From Lentisphaera sp. (GTDB lineage Bacteria; Verrucomicrobiota; Lentisphaeria; Victivallales; GWF2-50-93): a DNA stretch of 7,738 nucleotides. Of the stretch, positions 6,634 to 7,738 are shown piece by piece. The stretch spans positions 1-7,738 of the forward strand of contig DYMC01000113.1 in assembly GCA_020721745.1 (NCBI GenBank), read 5' to 3'. Position numbers and translations under genes: made by a program. The notes beneath the pieces were generated by a model. The model did not search any database. It was not told where the DNA came from and saw only the letters and a program-made list of their open reading frames with translations. Within the stretch, counting starts at the first letter, position 1. Each line of letters begins with the position of its first letter.

Positions 6634-7398
6634 TCACCCGATGGCGTTTATGATTAATTTCGCGAATCCCGCCGGATCTAGGCTTGCTCCGCCGACAAGC
6701 GCGCCGTCAATGTCCTTCTGCCCCATCAGTTCCTTCGAGTTGTCGGCCTTCACCGAACCGCCGTATTGGATTATTATCTGCTCCGCCAGGTCCGCGCCAA
6801 AGACACCGGAGAGCATTGACCTTATCAGCGCGTGGACCTCCTGGGCCTGCGCCGGGGTGGCTGTCTTTCCAGTGCCTATCGCCCAGACGGGCTCGTATGC
6901 TATCGTGGTCTTGAGAATCTCCTCCTTGGTGAAATTCCCCAGGCAGCCCTTGAACTGTGTCGTTATCACATCCTTCATTCTGCCGGCCTCGCGCTCCTGA
7001 AGCGTCTCGCCCACGCAGACTATCGGAAGAAGCCCTGCGGAAATCGCGAATTTTGCCTTCTTATTGACAATCTCGTTGGTATCGCCATAATACTGGCGTC
7101 TTTCGCTGTGGCCAACGATGACATATCTGACCCCCAGATCGAGCAGCATAGAGGCGGACACCTCCCCGGTGTATGCGCCGGATGCCTTGTCAGACAGATT
7201 CTGGGCGCCGACCGCTATATTCGAGCCCTTCAGAATTCCGCACACGCGGTCGAGGGCCGTGAAAGGCGGACAGACCGCCACGGTAACCTTCCCGGCGGCG
7301 GCACCTATTTCAGTCTTCAACTTCGACACCAGGTCAGCAGCCTCGCTGGCCGTCTTGTTCATCTTCCAGTTGCCGGCGATAAAAAGTCTTCTCCCCAT
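6634..7398 (-). CDS. tpiA: Triosephosphate isomerase
   Basis: This enzyme interconverts dihydroxyacetone phosphate and glyceraldehyde 3-phosphate in glycolysis and gluconeogenesis. The 254 residues form a full-length TIM barrel. NWKMN carries the phosphate- and substrate-binding lysine K12. VGHSERR carries the electrophilic H97. AYEPVWAIGTG (167-177) carries the catalytic base E169 and the flexible loop 6, and the phosphate-binding GGS is at 213-215. No active-site residue is missing. It is the first gene of the operon with secG and the dehydrogenase. The ATG at 7398 has GGAG at 7410-7413, with a rather long spacer of 11 bases, and a good promoter lies just upstream. Confidence 0.98.
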   Translation of the reverse strand: MGRRLFIAGNWKMNKTASEAADLVSKLKTEIGAAAGKVTVAVCPPFTALDRVCGILKGSNIAVGAQNLSDKASGAYTGEVSASMLLDLGVRYVIVGHSERRQYYGDTNEIVNKKAKFAISAGLLPIVCVGETLQEREAGRMKDVITTQFKGCLGNFTKEEILKTTIAYEPVWAIGTGKTATPAQAQEVHALIRSMLSGVFGADLAEQIIIQYGGSVKADNSKELMGQKDIDGALVGGASLDPAGFAKLIINAIG

Positions 7399-7443
7399 GA
7401 TGATGTCCGCTCCATATTGCTGTTGAAATGAAAAAGAGGGGCT

Positions 7444-7471
7444 AATATACCCGCATCACGGCGGGTTTCAA
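7444..7471 (-). promoter_or_regulatory. Sigma70-type promoter of the tpiA-secG-dehydrogenase operon
   Basis: On the minus strand TTGAAA (7466-7471) and TATATT (7444-7449) each match consensus at 5 of 6 positions, with a 16-base spacer. Transcription would start near 7437, giving a leader of about 40 bases. The spacer itself is an inverted repeat, CCCGC and GCGGG around CGTGAT, which could be a repressor site or merely chance. Confidence 0.65.
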
Positions 7472-7494
7472 GGCGGGAAAAGGAATCATCAGGA

Positions 7495-7535
7495 GTAGGA
7501 GTTCAGTAAACCCCGTCATTTTACTGAACTCCTAC
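7495..7535. repeat. Hairpin with perfect 16-bp arms upstream of tpiA
   Basis: GTAGGAGTTCAGTAAA (7495-7510) and its exact complement (7520-7535) enclose a 9-base loop. There is no T-run, so an intrinsic terminator is doubtful. The first 11 bases match the left arm of the palindrome at 4857 at 10 positions, suggesting a second, smaller family of palindromic repeats. It lies 38 bases from element copy 3 and 24 bases upstream of the tpiA -35 box. Confidence 0.75.
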
Positions 7536-7573
7536 ATATACAAAATGCAAAAACAGCTTGAAACAGTTGAAAC

Positions 7574-7717
7574 GAGCCAATTGCAAAACTCCGGACGCGC
7601 AAGCGCGTCCCTCCATTTTTACGCCGATTTTTCGCAAAAATCGGCGTGGAGGGGCATGCTCTTGACACGTATGAAATCACGTGTTGCCATGCCCGCGAAA
7701 AGAGTTTTGCAATTACC
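7574..7717 (+). repeat. Modular palindromic element, copy 3, with 7-bp flanking direct repeat
   Basis: This 144-bp copy is bounded by GAGCC and ATTACC and flanked by TTGAAAC at 7567-7573 and 7718-7724. Terminal inverted sequences are at 7579-7591 and 7702-7714. Inside, in order, are a GGACGCG/CGCGTCC hairpin (7593-7610), a 12-bp-arm hairpin ACGCCGATTTTT/AAAAATCGGCGT (7621-7647) extended by CTCCA/TGGAG, and a GGGCATG/CATGCCC stem (7652-7694) enclosing ACACGT/ACGTGT (7665-7684). The left part equals copy 2; the right part equals copy 1. It encodes no plausible protein. Confidence 0.9.
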
Positions 7718-7738
7718 TTGAAACACTTTACTCCTGGC

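Noticed and set aside
1712..7717. Reading the three repeats as a CRISPR array or integron attC sites
   Set aside because: They are kilobases apart with genes between them, in both orientations, with no regular spacers and no cas or integrase gene in the window.
7490..7736. CAGGAGTA and TACTCCTG bracketing the hairpin and copy 3 as a larger inverted repeat
   Set aside because: Only 8 bases and the sequence is cut by the window end; could be chance.

Overview
The window looks like a chromosomal segment from a bacterium of the PVC group, most probably Lentisphaerota (Victivallales-like) or a close relative. This rests on the first gene, a pseudopilin-like protein with an FTLIELLVV methylation segment preceded by arginine instead of glycine and a C-terminal H-X9-DG motif. 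That protein type is strongly expanded in Lentisphaerota and Planctomycetota. The assignment is inference from family knowledge; no rRNA or taxonomic marker tree is available here.

Layout. (1) 81-1684, plus strand: a pseudopilin-like H-X9-DG protein, then a secreted single-domain beta-sandwich (carbohydrate-binding-module-like) protein. (2) 1685-2113: gene-free spacer between convergent genes, holding copy 1 of a dispersed palindromic element and a perfect 32-bp palindrome. (3) 2114-4805, minus strand: an MFS-type membrane transporter, then efp (elongation factor P) overlapping epmA (EF-P lysyltransferase). (4) 4806-5148: gene-free spacer with copy 2 of the element, inserted into an older inverted repeat. 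(5) 5149-7398, minus strand: a tight operon tpiA-secG-2-hydroxyacid dehydrogenase with a good sigma70-like promoter. (6) 7399-7738: that promoter, a 16-bp-arm hairpin, and copy 3 of the element at the window's end.

The genes are mostly housekeeping: glycolysis (tpiA), protein export (secG), NAD-dependent 2-hydroxyacid/2-ketoacid interconversion, and rescue of ribosomes stalled on polyproline (EF-P and its modifying enzyme). The unusual part is between the genes. Three copies of a 144-175 bp element share 13-bp inverted terminal sequences (AATTGCAAAACTC / GAGTTTTGCAATT), but their cores are mosaics of exchangeable hairpin cassettes. Two copies have 6-7 bp flanking direct repeats. Removing copy 2 with one flanking repeat restores a 69-bp imperfect palindrome, which is direct evidence that it arrived by insertion. 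I regard this modular, multi-hairpin, apparently non-autonomous mobile element family as the main discovery candidate of the window.
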